This document shows positions 24,501-39,500 of a stretch of 64,000 nt of DNA, one piece after another. Position numbers and translations under genes: made by a program. Origin of the DNA: Gyrodactylus bullatarudis (Eukaryota; Platyhelminthes; Monogenea; Gyrodactylidea; Gyrodactylidae); NCBI GenBank assembly GCA_012064415.1, contig SSNU01000038.1, positions 161,630 through 225,629 of the forward strand. The letters run 5' to 3'. The notes under the pieces were generated by a model that did no database searches, was not told the DNA's origin, and saw only the letters and a program-made list of their open reading frames with translations. How positions within the stretch are numbered: position 1 is the first letter of the stretch; every line of letters begins with the position of its first letter.

Positions 24501-27500
24501 AATATTCATCTGAGCCTAATAAAGTACTTACTTAACCACCCATCTCAGCTCTATCATTCGTCAATTCAAAGAAAGTTTTTTTTTGAAAACCTACTTCCCA
24601 GAAAGATAACTTTTACCGAGTAATCATACCTTAAAATTTGAATATGTAATCGCCTGAACTCTATCGGCTAAACCATAAAAAATAGCCTATTTTTGCACCA
24701 AAAAAGACCCAATTTCATCGATAACACCTGAACTAAAGATAATTGCGGTAAAATATCTGTGGATTCCTAATCAATGTATTCATAAACCATGTGCTAGATA
24801 AAAGATAAGTATAAACTCATATTAGCTAGCTATTTGTTTCAGCTAATTCCAAAATATTGTCACCAGACTTGGAGAGACTATCAAATTATCAGCTACATGA
24901 TTTACCCTAGCAGTTTTTAGTGCAATTGAAATATAATTATGCATGCCCAGGACTAGGAGGATTTCTTGTTACAACTGACTGTACTGAAATCCTCTGAAAT
25001 GTCTTCTTTTGATGGCTGAAACTACGAAAATTTCAAGGGTGATTCTAATCTCACAAATACCCATCATTGGGGCTAGAATATACATACCATTGTTCCAACC
25101 CTCCAATTCAACAATGTGGACTTTGTCACAACATGCATGCGTTTTCTTCTCATTTTTCTCTGTTAAAAATCTACTACTTTTCAAATAGAGACTTGCTCAT
25201 CCTCTCAAGATACTTACTCAAATGCCTCGAGGATACAATGCACAAAAATTGTATTTTTGACCCAACCTACATTCCTAAATTGAATTCTCTGTGAAAATAT
25301 TCTCACATGACACCTAGAACTATAACATAGTCGGCGAATTAGGCCTATATATATATGCAAATGTATTCTGTATAGATATAATAGTAGAAATTCACGATAA
25401 TAAGGCATATCGATAAATCATTAAATTTTAATGATCTCTTATAAATTTGAATGATGTGAAGGAGAATAAAGATTGATTCCATGTCTCCCAAGAGAGTTAG
25501 AAAGATTGCAGATCATCATTGATTTTCTAACAATCGGTAAATCACTCTGCTCATCATACAGTACAGCATCACTTCTCATGTCTCTACAAATAAGTCCTAC
25601 TTACTATTGTACTTGCTTGATTTATTCATAATACTATCCGCTCTTTATAATCTTTTCGAAAATTCAACCAAAAGACTACTGAATTATCTTATTGTATATA
25701 CGCTACTACATTATCGGCAGTTCCAATTGGATCCTTTCTTGATAAAGAGGTCATATATCTTTAACATGAGGCAAAAGTCCCATTAAATAAACCCCATTGT
25801 AGAGCTCATTGACATGATAGCCTATTTTAGAATCATAAAATGACCCACTTTTTGATTGATAACTCCTGAAGAAAAAAATTGCAATAAAAACTATCTGGGA
25901 CTTAAGGGCTAAAATGAAAACGTACAAATTTACTAGAATTACTACTTGTTCAATGGATTTTAACAAGTTCTTACGAAAGATAAATGAATTTTACTAAAGC
26001 TAGGTGAAATAAAGATGTTAATTTACTGTTTTTACAAAAAACTCAATACTTTTCTCTAGAAAGTCAGGAAAAGTTAATTTTCTGAATTCCACAATTGTAT
26101 GAATTTACAAATAAAAAAAATTCTGAAAAAAAACAATGAAAATAATTAGCTTTCAGTGATCTATAATCTCACCGAATCTCTTCATGTTTTCTTATCTTGA
26201 GCATTATAAGATTCAGGACCCCCTACTAATTCAGAAATATCATCGTTAATGGAATGAAATTTAGAACAATATGCAATATGAGTCTATCTATCACACTTTT
26301 TCATCTATTTTCATATAAAAATTCTCAATCCATAAATCATAACTTGGTCATGTTTTTTTTTTACTTTTCTTCTCCGAGAGTGTGAAAGAATTCTCTATAA
26401 AACAGAGAGACAGAGAGAATAGACAAGCCAAACTTTAAATTTACAGTTATGTACAAAGAAATAATTTGGCTCAGAATCTTCTATACATTTTGTCCGTTTC
26501 TATTCATCAGTCTCTCACCATCAGATTATTCTTTTCTAGATTACATGAGAAAAAGCAATTTCACATTCTTTTCTTATGGAAATTGACTCTGAAAAAAATA
26601 AACATGATAACGAGCGTTTTAATTAAATTATTTTCATGAACCTATTCTAAATCTAGACATGGTTTTCGTTATGTACGCCTCATCTCATCATAAAATTAGG
26701 CAGTTGGTGATCTTTCAATTTAGAAATTTTATTAAATCGCTGCAACTTTTGAAATTTGACTCTAATGTTTGGAAACAATAATTCTATGAAGCTTTTTTGT
26801 TTATTTCCGAATTAGTGAAAAATGATCTAAAATTAGTTTTATAATAAAATTTATTAAAACTTATGTCAATATTAGGATTCTCAGCCATGGTCATCCAAAC
26901 GTTTCGACGGTGATTGTCTTCACACGCCTTCTTCAGTGGTACGACAAGTTTATCAAACAGAAAAAATACTATACACATTCATGGTCTCATCCCTATCGGT
27001 TTTGTGAAGTGAACACTCGTTATTGAGCAGTGTTGGATTCAGCTTTTTGCCAAAAGAAGGAAGTTAACCCTTTCATGGCTACTGAAGAAGGCGTGTGAAG
27101 ACAATATCACCTTCGAAAAATTTGGATGACTATGGCTGAGAATTCTAATATTGACCTAAGTTTTAATAAATTTTACTATGAAACTTTTTTAAAATATTTG
27201 TTTAAAGATATGAGGAACGAAAAATATTTGAAAAAATAGAAATGAAATTTGTCATCTAGGATATTTTAAGATAAACGGAAAAATTGTTTTAAAAATTTTA
27301 GTTCCGAAGATTTCAGATAATTAAATTCTGTGATTCAGAATCACCGTTCTAATTAGACCATTTCTGCAAAAATGTTGAGTTTGTATTATTTTGCGAAAAT
27401 GAGAAGTTTTGATTTTTCCACGCGAAATTTTTTGAATCAAAATGTGAAAAATCTGTCTACTGATTAGTAGTAATTTGCTCGCATAAAATATATATAGACC

Positions 27501-30500
27501 ATATTGTTTTACACATCACTATATATATATCTATCAATGCTAGATGTTTTTCCATAAGAGATCCATCTGTAGTTGATAGGGAATATTATTTTCTTTCCAG
27601 AGAAATTTTCCTCTCGTGCACTAATATATCTATATATACAAATATGTACACACATATAGAAAATGAATGATTTCTTCCTTCATCATTCTTCATCACAAGA
27701 TTTTCCTTAGACAAACATACTAAAGAATAATTTAGAATTCACTCTTTTTCTGTCTTTGAATGAAAAAAAATATGAATTCATTTTTCGAAATTACGGTGTT
27801 TCCCATCCCTCTTGACAAGCCTACTCTATAGCCTGTAATTGAATTGAGCGATAATATTGTCTAATTCAAAATAAACCTAATTGAGGCTGAGAGAAATTAA
27901 AACTTTTAATTTGGTTCTGAACTCATGAGTAAGTTTAGAGAAAACGTACGAATATTTTAGTGATAAACGTTATATTTCGCCGGGTCTCTTCAGGCTCTAA
28001 CCCGGTTTAGATATAAAAGCTATCATAATGCGATTTTCCATTGGTTGAAATGATTTTATTCCTCATTTAGCTTACTACTGTTGACTTCTCAGGATCAAAT
28101 AATTCTCTTGATGTAGTTCGAAGATATTTTTATTTTAAACTTAAATTTTGGGTCTTTTTTATCAGAAATTATTTTTGAACAACTTATAAGATAATGGGAT
28201 CCGAAAAATATTTGTGTTCCTGGCTGACTGTAATATTGATTTTTTTTATTATAAATAGTGAATTCTCGTCTTCATGTCGACTTTAGCTTTATATGAAAGT
28301 AATTTTCTTCTTTATTCCTTCCTTGCGATTAAAATGAATCTGATAAGTATGAGTTGAGAATCAAAGATGAAAAGATATCTCTATTTAAAGATTTGCCCAA
28401 TAATCAAATCCAGATCAACCAGATCCTCATGAATCTTCTCGTAAATTTCTTGGCTTGATATTTGATTCACGGTCAATAACCAAAAAAGTTCCAGAAATAG
28501 TAGAATGATATGGTCTAACCGAAGATGTATAAGGCAATTTGGTACCCTTACTAGAGCAACGCTTTTCTTTGAAAAACTAGCGAAATTCAACAATAAAGTA
28601 TAGGAAGATCAAAATATATAATTACATGGATATGTGTGAGGGTATCAAATTGCCTTATACATTTTCGGAAAAATCATATTACTCCTGTGACTCTACGTCT
28701 GATTTTTCATTCTACTATTCCTGAAGCTCTCTTGGTTATTGACTGTAGTCTAAATATTTTATTTATTCATGTGTGAATGAACTCACTCTTTGTCGTTATC
28801 CATTTTTCACTTTATATCTTACGGAAATCTGATCATCAAAGTGAAAAATTTTATTATTTTACTGAAAAAAATAACTCAGCTATGTACTTTTGATTGAGAT
28901 AAATGTTATTCAAAATGTTTTTTTATTTATAATCATCAAATTTTATTTTATATGGTACACATTAAAATCTTCTAAATGTCAGTTTAAGTTACGATAATAC
29001 ATTTAAAATTGGTAGCATATTTCTGAATACTGTTTCAGTTTGTTCGATTTTTTTGAACTTGTAAGTTATATCTTCTTCAAGCTGTTCAATAGTAATATGC
29101 AAACTGGTATGCACATTTTATTCAATATGTTTATTTAGGTTATGTTTTACTCGAAATTCTTCAGTCTAACAAGAATCTTGATATGGACTGCAGCACTTTT
29201 AACTGACAAAATCTTGTTTTTCATTAGACCCTGATGAAATTTCGTAGGATTACTAGAAAAGTTTGTAATTGAAGTATTTTTAATTATCCGGTTTTGCTCA
29301 GATAAATTTTTTTCATCAAGCTCCACTAAATATCCAGTATTTGTTACTTTCCTGCCAACAAAAAACCCTGAAATCAACAAAACCATACTGAATCATAGTC
29401 TTTTATAATCTGATCGTAGTCTTATTTCCTTGGTTATGATGTAACTGATCAGGGATCATTTTAGGTGCCTTGAATGCAAGTATTTCACGAATCCCGAAAA
29501 AAGATGAGATGAAAGAAAATTTTTAAAAATCCAAGAAAAAATATCAATCATTAAGATAATTTTTGAATTTCGAAAACACCTCAATTTTCAGTCTCTAAAC
29601 TCAGAATTTTTATCTAATATTACAAAGATTTATTTTAGCCAAAAGTTATTTTGCTCCAATATTACAGGAAAAATCTGAATTTGGTTATAGAAGCTCCTTA
29701 ATAGCCTCCTTTTCAACAAAAAGTTGAATTTACTACCTATGGGTCATATTCCTTGGCAATATCCGAATGACGCATGTCTTAGATTATATAATCTAAGGAA
29801 ATTGATACTTAACCAATACACGAGAGTCGATGAAATCAATTTAATATATGGATATACTCAAGGCTAGGGTACAAACAGGAAATGTTGACCAATGAAATCT
29901 TACCAATCAAAATGCGATTAATAAGTTTCTACATCATACTTTAATAAAATTCACTCAAAATTACCGAGTTCTTTTCGAAATTAGTGGCAAATTTGTTAGG
30001 TCCTCAAAAAAGTACAATTTGGTCTATTTTCACTCCAGCCAAAGGACTGGCTGAGTCCCAATAATCCTAAGAAAAAATCTGCCCATCTTATCCCAATTTA
30101 AGGATAGCTGGTATTATTTTTGCACTAAATTGTACTTTTTTGTACTATTTTTCTGAATGAACTCTCAGAGTATAGTATTCTTCAACTAGTAAACTACCGA
30201 TCGAAATTATTGATGAATGGGTAACTAGATTCATCGTGTAAGCTGATAGCACGTTAAAAATTATTCCAAAGAATTTAAAATTCAAACTAAAAGGATTTAC
30301 TTTGTAATTTATGCGCTATCACAGCTAAATGGTGAAAAATATTCGACAATAATGATGACTCAAGATTTAAATACTTCGAAATTTTACAAGAATTTACTGT
30401 GAAGTACTATTTTTCTCTTAAATTTTCTTCAAAGTACTACAGGTGAAAGTCCTGTAAAGTGAGAAGAGATAAATAAAAATCCAACTCTTCCCCGTTTATA

Positions 30501-33500
30501 TAGGGCAAATTTCACTCGAATATCATTGGTTCCCTGTAAGGACTAATCAGAATCGAGGATTTCTCATTTTCTTCTTATATTTCAGTTAATGAGATACTAT
30601 TTTTTATTTTATTTGTTACTACTTTCGAGGCCCTACTTATCATTGATTGATTCATGAAACAAGAAGATTTTTCATACGATATCCTAGATTTTGTTCATTT
30701 CTCTATCCCTTCTTTTTCATAGTTTATGCTCAATCTGTTTCTATCCATCCATCTATCAGTCTCACTCACTCCGTCTCTTTCTCAAGCGATGGAGAGAGAA
30801 AGAAAGACAATTAAATTTTCATGTCCAAAGAGTGTGATAGATGAGTGAAAAACACTATCCTCGTGTCTAACTTAATAATTCCCTTTTTCAATAGACATAA
30901 ACCAATAGATATTTTTATGCTCATTTAGTTCTTCTCCCTTCACTGTATTCCTACATCCTTTCTTGTTCACTATGTACATCTTTATTTTATCGAGTTTCGC
31001 CTCTCCTTTTATACATCCATTTGAGATGAAAATCGAATTTTCTAAGGAAAATATGTTTTCTCTTCATTCAACAGTGTCGATCAGACTCTGTTTACATTCA
31101 AGAAATTCTCATCAAAATAATCAAAGTTCTCATCATTTCGAAAATATTTTCTTATTTAAATAAACCATTTATCAGGTAGGATATATAAATTAATAGGGCC
31201 CCAAAAACAATTCCACTGAAATTAGATTTTAGGCGCCTACAAAAATAGTCTGCTTCTTTAAAATGCCTAAAATAGTCTATTACAATTTTTCCATTAAAAA
31301 ATATACTACTTACAAGTAAATTCAGTCAAGATTCAATGATGATTTTAAGACAGTTTTCAGAAAAATTTTCATCTTTAGTCACGGTAAATTTATCAAAGAA
31401 CGTTAAGCGGTACTTCAGGTCTTTTCTATAATGTTTGTGCTTGACGTGACATTTTAATCAATATGAATAATCAATTGGCAAAAAAATTAGAAAATAGGGT
31501 GGCATTGATATCTTCCTTATGATTGGTCCATCACTTGGTATACTTGACGAGGACCAATAGGAGTAGAGATAGAATGTGAGAGATAGTCAAATGTAGAAAT
31601 AGTCATTTATAATAGTCTATTTTAGGCTTTTAACAATGAAATAGGTCATAAAAGTCGTTTATAATATCATATTCAATAGGTATAACGTAACAAGAATGAT
31701 GTGGAATGGTATATTACATAATAATATAGTCCTACAAAATTAAAAAGTCAGTTTTAGGCCCTAGTAATTAAGCTTTCTGGATCTTTACTTGATAGATTAA
31801 ACAAATTTTGTGATAAAATTCTATCCTCTGATTGGTTCTATCAACTTTGATAATCAAGGGAAGAGAATTTTGCGGTTTCTTCCTCTCTTAACAACTGTAG
31901 GTTGAGAACTTTCTTTCAATTTCAATCGTAATTGTTGTTGATGCAGAAGATTGGAGCATTTTAAACATTGTGCATATCTACTATTTTAAGTTAATTCTTT
32001 ACTAAATTCATTGGTTACCTTGACGATTAATTCTTCCCTTGTAACTTTGAGTCTTATAGCTCTTATGAAGCAGTCATGAATTGCAACTTATAAAACATAA
32101 AATTTCTCATTCCACTCAAGTATCATGAGAAGATTAAGAAATCATATCTATGAATAACTACGTGATCTGATGATATGAGAACCTACAAAGATTTATCAAA
32201 TATTTTGCCACTCAATTTTCTCATCAAAAACCCTAGAATGATTTTACCATCTGAGAAGAAAACTATTTCTATTTATTTTAATGCTTTGATAGCTAATCTC
32301 CAACTGAAGCTAACTGATTGAAATTAATTTTGAGTATGAAAAAAATTTGGAAATCATTTGAATTTCAATCATATTTTTGAACTTTGCGCTGAAAGTTTTT
32401 TAATGACTATCAAAGTTTTGCTTTATCGGATTTCGATTAGACAAAAGGATTACTTGATAAGTGTGAAAATCAAGACTTGATCAATTTAAATGCTTGACGA
32501 TTACTGAAATCTTGAAATTAAAAAAATCATAAAGTTGGTTGATATGAAGTTAGATAAAATCGTGGATTTTCCAAAAAATTTTCTGCAACATTTGACTTTC
32601 TTGTTTCATTGTGATCCTGAAATTAAACTTTTGATCACTCTCTCACTTTGAAATCAATAAAAATTTTCAGTTTGAAAAAATGGGATTTTGGCGCCAATTC
32701 ATATTTTGAAAAATGACCATATTTTCAATACAAATTTTGTTTTTCTTCAAATCGTAAAAGTACCCAACATGAGTAGGATTCAGATTTTTTGATAAAAATG
32801 TTTTTTAAATCGTTTTCGTAAAATTTATAAATGCTTAACTTCTTTCTTTGATCTGGACTTGAAAATTTCTTCATTATTTAGAGTTTTTCTATGGAAAAAT
32901 CATGAATTCTTATGAATAATTTACCTAGGAATTTTATCAGTTTTTTTGATAAAGTAATCAGATCCTCTCGATAACTTGTAAAAATTGTATTGAATTACCT
33001 TGGATATTTCCTCTTATTGTTCAGGTGAAATTTGATATTATTTTCCCTTTACATCATCTTGAACTGAAAGAATTAGTCTTAATTAATCAGTTTTTCGACA
33101 ATATTTTCGCATTAAAGACGTCCAAGATTGGAATCATAATAAAGATCTTTGTTGCTGACATGAATTAAAAATTATTCATTTGAGTTTCAATCCATTATTC
33201 TCACTTTATGAACAAGACTAACTAACATTCTACAGGTTATTCCCTTTATAATACAGGGTTAAATATTCAAAATTTGATTAACAAAAAAGGATTGACCAAG
33301 TGACGCTCTGAAATGAATTAAGAAGGGGTTCAATCCATCAAGCGTTGTAATCTGATCCATTTGATTAAAAATATTTCTTCAAATTCAGCGAAAAATTTGG
33401 ACACCAAGGTTCAAAAGACGAAAATTGTGGCATTTTCTAAGTTCAAATACATGTAAAAAGATTTATCTTACAAAATGACTTCAGAAAATTACGAAAATAT

Positions 33501-36500
33501 ATACTCGACTCTGATTGGTCTATAGGGACTGACCAATGAAACGACACTAGTCTTCTCCCCAAAAAACCCTTTATAATAAGCATACTATCCCGATTAATAT
33601 TAATCTGTTCTACTTTCAGGGGGTTTCACCTGTATTAGGAAAATCTATTTTTCATCTTTAAATTCATCGAAATTGAATCCGGAAATCTGTTTTACTGCTT
33701 GAAACAAATGAAATTCGATGATGATGAGTCTATCGAAAATCTAGGTTCCTTGTCTGATTGTGATCCTTGAAACTACTTTTGATCACTCTTTCATCTTAAA
33801 AAGTAATCTTGTTAATTATTTTGTGAACCTCATGATCTAGATTTCAAATGTTCTTCATCAAACTGGCTTTATCTATAAATATCCTCACAGAATAGTTTAA
33901 TGTATATATTTATAATTTTGAACCAAGTAGTTTAATGTATTCTGATCCAGATCCAGTATTATTGAGAATAATTAATACATTCCAAATAGGAATCGATCTC
34001 ATTTAATAATTTCTTTTCCTAATTAACAATAAAAATAAAAGATACCAATTTTTTCTAATATGAAGAATTTCTTTTCTCCATCATATCTTTGGAATTGCCA
34101 TAATATTTTAATTGCGTTTCTATCTTAAAAACATTTTGCGAAATTCATCATATTACATTCCCATTAACTAAAGATCCTCCAGTTGAATTTATTTTCTAGG
34201 GAATTTTATTGAAAACATTCTGTATTATGTATTCTAAGCATTCTTCACTATATGGAAGGCTTAGTTAACTGAAAATCCCGATTGAATCAACCATTTCTCA
34301 ATTAATTCCTAATCAGTAGTTACAACAAAAACTTAAATCTTTATGATAAATCGAACCTTTTTTTCAAAAGATCAAGTTTAATCCTTTCAGTCGACTAGTC
34401 GGCCAATTATAATGATAAAATTTAGTATACTCAAAGTGGTATTTATCTGTTTAAAACTTTAGAAAATTTTTTTAAGGAAATTGATACAAAATCTGCAGAT
34501 CTCAGATTTATAAAAATAAAATTTGTTCGACGGATTTTTACGCCGGAAACCAGTAAACTTTTGATTTGCCACCGAGTCTAATCGGTTATTTTCTACGTTT
34601 CAAACAAAAATTATTTTTTTGAAAAAATAAACTTTCTTCATGGTAGCATATGTTTTACGAATGACAGAGCTCAGATTTCCAGGCGTATTCCGGGTGTTTA
34701 ATAGATCTCCTATCAAATAATAATAGATAAACTAAGTATTTTCTAACCCAGTGGGACTTGAAAATAAACATCTACTTTCCAGTGCTTGCGTAATATTCCT
34801 CTTTCCTAGAAAATATAATTATGATCATTAGAAAAGATTTGAATTTATTTTTTATTCTTAATAATAATACAGAAGATAGACATTTCACCTATTGTGAAGA
34901 GAGTAAAAGAACAAAATACTTTATTTAACACAATAGAATGTTCGGCATTCCTTTGTATATATTAATAATAATTATTATTATGATAAGAGTGCAAAATTTC
35001 TCCATTTTATTCTTTCAATTATTAAGTTTAGGAGATATCAAATTATCGTTCACTTGATACGCAAATATCTTATAATTAAAACGAATAAAATTGAAGTCAT
35101 CACTCTATTCACTGTTCTTCACGCCAATTTTTCCATCTATAATATTACGTTCATATACAACTGTAGTCCCACACTATGAAAAGTAAACTGTATAAATCTT
35201 TTTGATATTCTTATAAAAATATTACTAGATTGTACTCTAACTTAGTAGAAGGCAAAATTTCAGTTGATTATGAATCAAAATCAGGCCGACCTTCAATCGT
35301 CGATAAATCTTCAATCATTGAAGCAATTGAAGAGGAACCATCTTCATCTTCAAGAATGATTTCTTATGTTTTGAATGTTAGTCAGTCTTCCGTTATAGGT
35401 GCTCTTAGAGAAGAGAATTTCAAAAATTCATTTGACAGATGGGTACCTCATGATTTGGATGAAAGTGAAAAAGGAAAACCTGTTGAAGCTTGTCGTAGAC
35501 CTGCCCATAGACTTAGTTACGACAATTTTCTCAAGAACATTGTAACGACAGATGAAAAATGGATTTATCTGGAAGATCAGAGTCGTAAAAGGTCCTGGAA
35601 ACGGGTTGGTGAGAAGGCGACTCAACCCTCTCCTTACAGGTTTTCAAAGAAGGTTATGCTGACTGTATTTTGGACGAGAAAAGGAATCATCCACTATGAG
35701 CTGATGGATTATGGTCAGACAGTTACATCACAAAGATATCTGGACTCTTTGAAGCAGATGGTTGCCGAATTGAAGGAGAAATTTCCAAGATTCGGCAGGA
35801 TTTCTTTCCAACAGGACAATGCTCGACCACTCCTTGGAAAAGATGTCAAAATTTTTTTTCAAGATGAGAATATCGATGTCATTGAGCATCCACCTTATAG
35901 TCCTGACTTAGCGCCATCAGATTACCATCTATTCAGGTCTATGCAGCATTTCTTAAAGGGAAAAAATTTTCTCAATAAAGGAGAAGTAGAAAATGGCCAA
36001 ATCAACTTTTTTGACTCAAAAAGCCAAGATTTCTACGCTGATGGGATAGATCAACTTCCTATTCGTTGCCAGAAATGTATAAATTCTGGTGGAGAATATT
36101 TTGATTAGTGACTTTGGTTATTTTTATGAAGATTTTCAAATATATTATTTTATCTCATTACTTTTGACGCAACCTAATATTATGGTCACACAAAATAGAC
36201 TGGGTGCATTTAGTAAAGCGTAACAAGACAATCAATTTTTGCCAATTTTTCCAATAATGAGTTCAACTTTTAGTAGTTATTTCCAGCAGACGACATTATA
36301 GTTTAGGTAAAGCTAATTTCAAATTATAATAACTAGTCCGAGATTTGAGCTCTCAATATAAACAATTATTACTAAATTATATTAACCAATTGAAAATTCG
36401 ATATACGAGCTGGACAAATCCTACCGACAAATATTTTTGGAAGATTTTTATCTTTTTAATCTGACTCAAAATCCACATGCATTCTAGCCTCTTAAAATTT

Positions 36501-39500
36501 AGATTCAAGTTTATTTCTAAAAAGACTGTTTATTAGACTTTTATTTATGCCTTTATTTGATAGAAAAAAAAGAACCTTATGTTTTGAATTCTATCTAGAT
36601 ATGCATAATTTCAATTGAAATTATCAAATTTTCAAATTTGCGCCACCATTTTTCAATGAATTTCACTATGAGCAATGATAAAGGTTGAATTATTGGATAC
36701 GCTATGATCTTTTTGAATCTGATTTTTATGAAAAATTAATATTAAATATATTCTGAATACACCCTGAAAAAATCCGGTCAATTTGGGAAGAATTAACAAT
36801 TTTAGGGAAAATGGAAGATAGCATATCAGAACATCAAAATTTTTAAATTTAGGAATCCTTTTGAAGCATGAAATAGGAAAGTGTTTCAGGAAAGAAAATT
36901 AGTCTTTCTCTACTACTGTATTTATGGAACTATTTTTTTCATTCTATCAAAGTAAAATTACTGTATATTTAGAAGAAATATTAAAGTACATTTACATTAA
37001 TAACAGAATAAAATTCAGTAAATCAGTACAGAATAAAACCAAGGTTTTTGTGTTACTCTACATACATATAAAGTGGTACTTATAAAATTTACCATCTAAA
37101 TTATTATTATTATAGATTGTATTCTCTGCATTGTTATATATATATTGTTGAGAAATAATTGATAAATTCAATTGCTCTCTTTCTCTCTAAGGTCAGAAAA
37201 GAACCATTATTATTGCAAAAGTAACCTCTTCTATGCAAGAATACTACATTCCTTCTCTCTCTAAAAGTAAATCTTTTATTTCTCAACCCATGAATTTATT
37301 TATCAATTATAAATTGTATCAAGTTATCAGAAAATAGCTTATCGGATTTCCGGTTTGTTGAATCATTAAAACGATGATGGGCTAAAATTTTCATTTTAAT
37401 CATACTGTTCTTCTTTAAAGGGTTCAAAATTAATCATAATGAAATTATTTTTCAGAACCCTAATGCATTCAACAATCTCCTGGGTCATGTACGCCGCGAA
37501 TATGAAAAGAAAAAGTGCCTTGTATTAGATCTTGATGAGACCCTCGTTCACAGTACATTCCAGGTAATTAATTCTTTCTTTACGCTAGAAATCTCTCAGT
37601 TTTACCAAGATTTTTTTACTATAGCTATAGAATAATGTAAACCTAGTTGACATGAAGGTGAGAATTTACTATTTTTACAAAAGACTCAATATTTCTCTCC
37701 GGATTCACAGAAAAAAATAATTTTTCGAACTCTAAAACGAAATGAGATAATAAGATGTGGATATTCGAAAAAATTCCAAAAAATATTCAATCTGACCAAA
37801 ATTAGGCTGTTTATCGAATTTCGAAAATGCACCAATTTTTCACTTTTTCAACTTTTAAGCCCAAAATTTTTATCGATTTTGATGATTTGAAGCAGCGATG
37901 ATATTTGGGATCAACATTAGACAAAGAATTCGAATTTGGCCTTAGATATAGCGTAGATCTTACTGTTTCCGAGAAAAAGTTAAACTTCTAGATTTTGGAT
38001 AATTTGCCTTTGGGATAATCGAAAAATTCAGATGGTTCGATTTCCCACAGTAATGACGAACTTCAGTGAACTTCTACAGGTGAATTCAAATTTTGGTCAA
38101 ATATTGACTGCTTCGAATTATCGAAATCGATGAAAATTTTGGGTTCAAAAGAATATCCACATTTTATTATCTCATTCCGTTTTAGAGTTCAAAAAATTAT
38201 TTTTTTCTGTGAATCCGGAGAAAAATATTGAGTTTTTTTGTAAAAATAGTAAATTCTCATCTTCATGTCAATTAGGTTTAGTTAAATTATCATTAAAACG
38301 TAGTGATGCTTGTCCAAACAAGTATTTAAAGGTGTAAGATTATTATTTTCTTAAAGAATGACATAATATACCCATTCAAAAACAAAATATAGTCTGAGTC
38401 CTTACAAGTTTTATCATCAAAGTTAAAATTCGAAAATTGCTCCATTAGGTTTTCTATTTCTTTTAAATATAAATACATTTATGTTGTGTATATTGGAATT
38501 GGCCATTTGGTTTTTTTAAATATTTTTAATTATTCCATATCTAGGATTCTCCAGATGATGTATGTATAAAATTATATATTTTTCCTATCTAAAAATTTAT
38601 ATACCATGTACTATGACAAACTAAAAGGATTTATGATATAAAAAAGCTCCATTTATCAATATGTAATGTATTCATATGTAATCAAAATAACACTCATGAT
38701 GATCACTCGAGGTTTCCCTGGAAAACTACGCTGATTTCAAATTTTTATTGATAAAAGAACCCATATATAGTGACCGAAGTAATATGTTTCTCGCCCTTTA
38801 TTTCTCGTATAATTACCTTAATAATCAACTTTATGGGACCAGAGATATACGAAAATATTTGTTAATGTCCAATAAATACTACTATGAAAAAATTAATTCG
38901 AAATTTTTATCCTGAATATCAATATTTAACTGCTTCAAATCTTTGAAATCGATAAAAATTTTGGATTTGAAAGTTGTAAGTGTAAATTTGAAACATTTCC
39001 GAAATTCAAAAAACGACTCAATTTTGGTCAGATTGAATATTTTTTAGAATTTTTTCGAATATCCACATCTTATTATCTCATTCCGTTTTAGAATTCAAAA
39101 AATTATTCCTTTTTCAGATAAAATTTTTTTCGGAAAATTTTTTTTGTATTAGAAACTAATCAGCTCATTTCATAGTGGAATCCAAAAAATAAATTTTTTC
39201 CTGAATTTCTGGATAAAAATATTGAGTTTTTTGTAAAAATAGAAAATTCTCATCTTCATGTCAATTAGGTTTAGTATTCATTGGACATTAACAAATCTTT
39301 TCATATATCTCTGGTCGCATAAAGTTGATTATTAAGAAAATTAGACGAGAAATAAAGAGTGAGAAACATATTACTTCGGTCACTATAGAGTTTAGCATAC
39401 AAATTTATTTTACTTTGTAGTAATTTTAATAATTATTCGTTATATAATGCTATAAACAGTTTAAGCCTACTAATTGGTAACAGTGTAAGAACAAATACAT

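Larger units (their letters stand above)
16295..37455 (+). other. 21.2-kb intron of the CTDSP-like gene
   Basis: GTAAGT donor, TTTTTCAG acceptor, phase 0. It contains a perfect 134-bp inverted repeat, an antisense gene relic, several piggyBac-like and pogo-like small elements, inverted copies of a Penelope-type terminal sequence and a truncated mariner, listed separately. Stretches not mentioned there (about 16.3-17.1, 18.0-20.1, 20.9-24.5, 29-34.3 and 36.2-37.4 kb) show AT-rich sequence with no frame, RNA gene or array that I can support. Confidence 0.85.

Noticed and set aside
29147..29386. 79-codon minus frame ([13 protein letters not shown])
   Set aside because: No recognisable domain, no splice partners and no flanking coding sequence; likely chance.
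16295..37455. CRISPR arrays, rRNA or tRNA genes
   Set aside because: No regularly spaced direct repeats, no rRNA cores, and no cloverleaf with A and B boxes was found; the genes and introns are eukaryotic nuclear.
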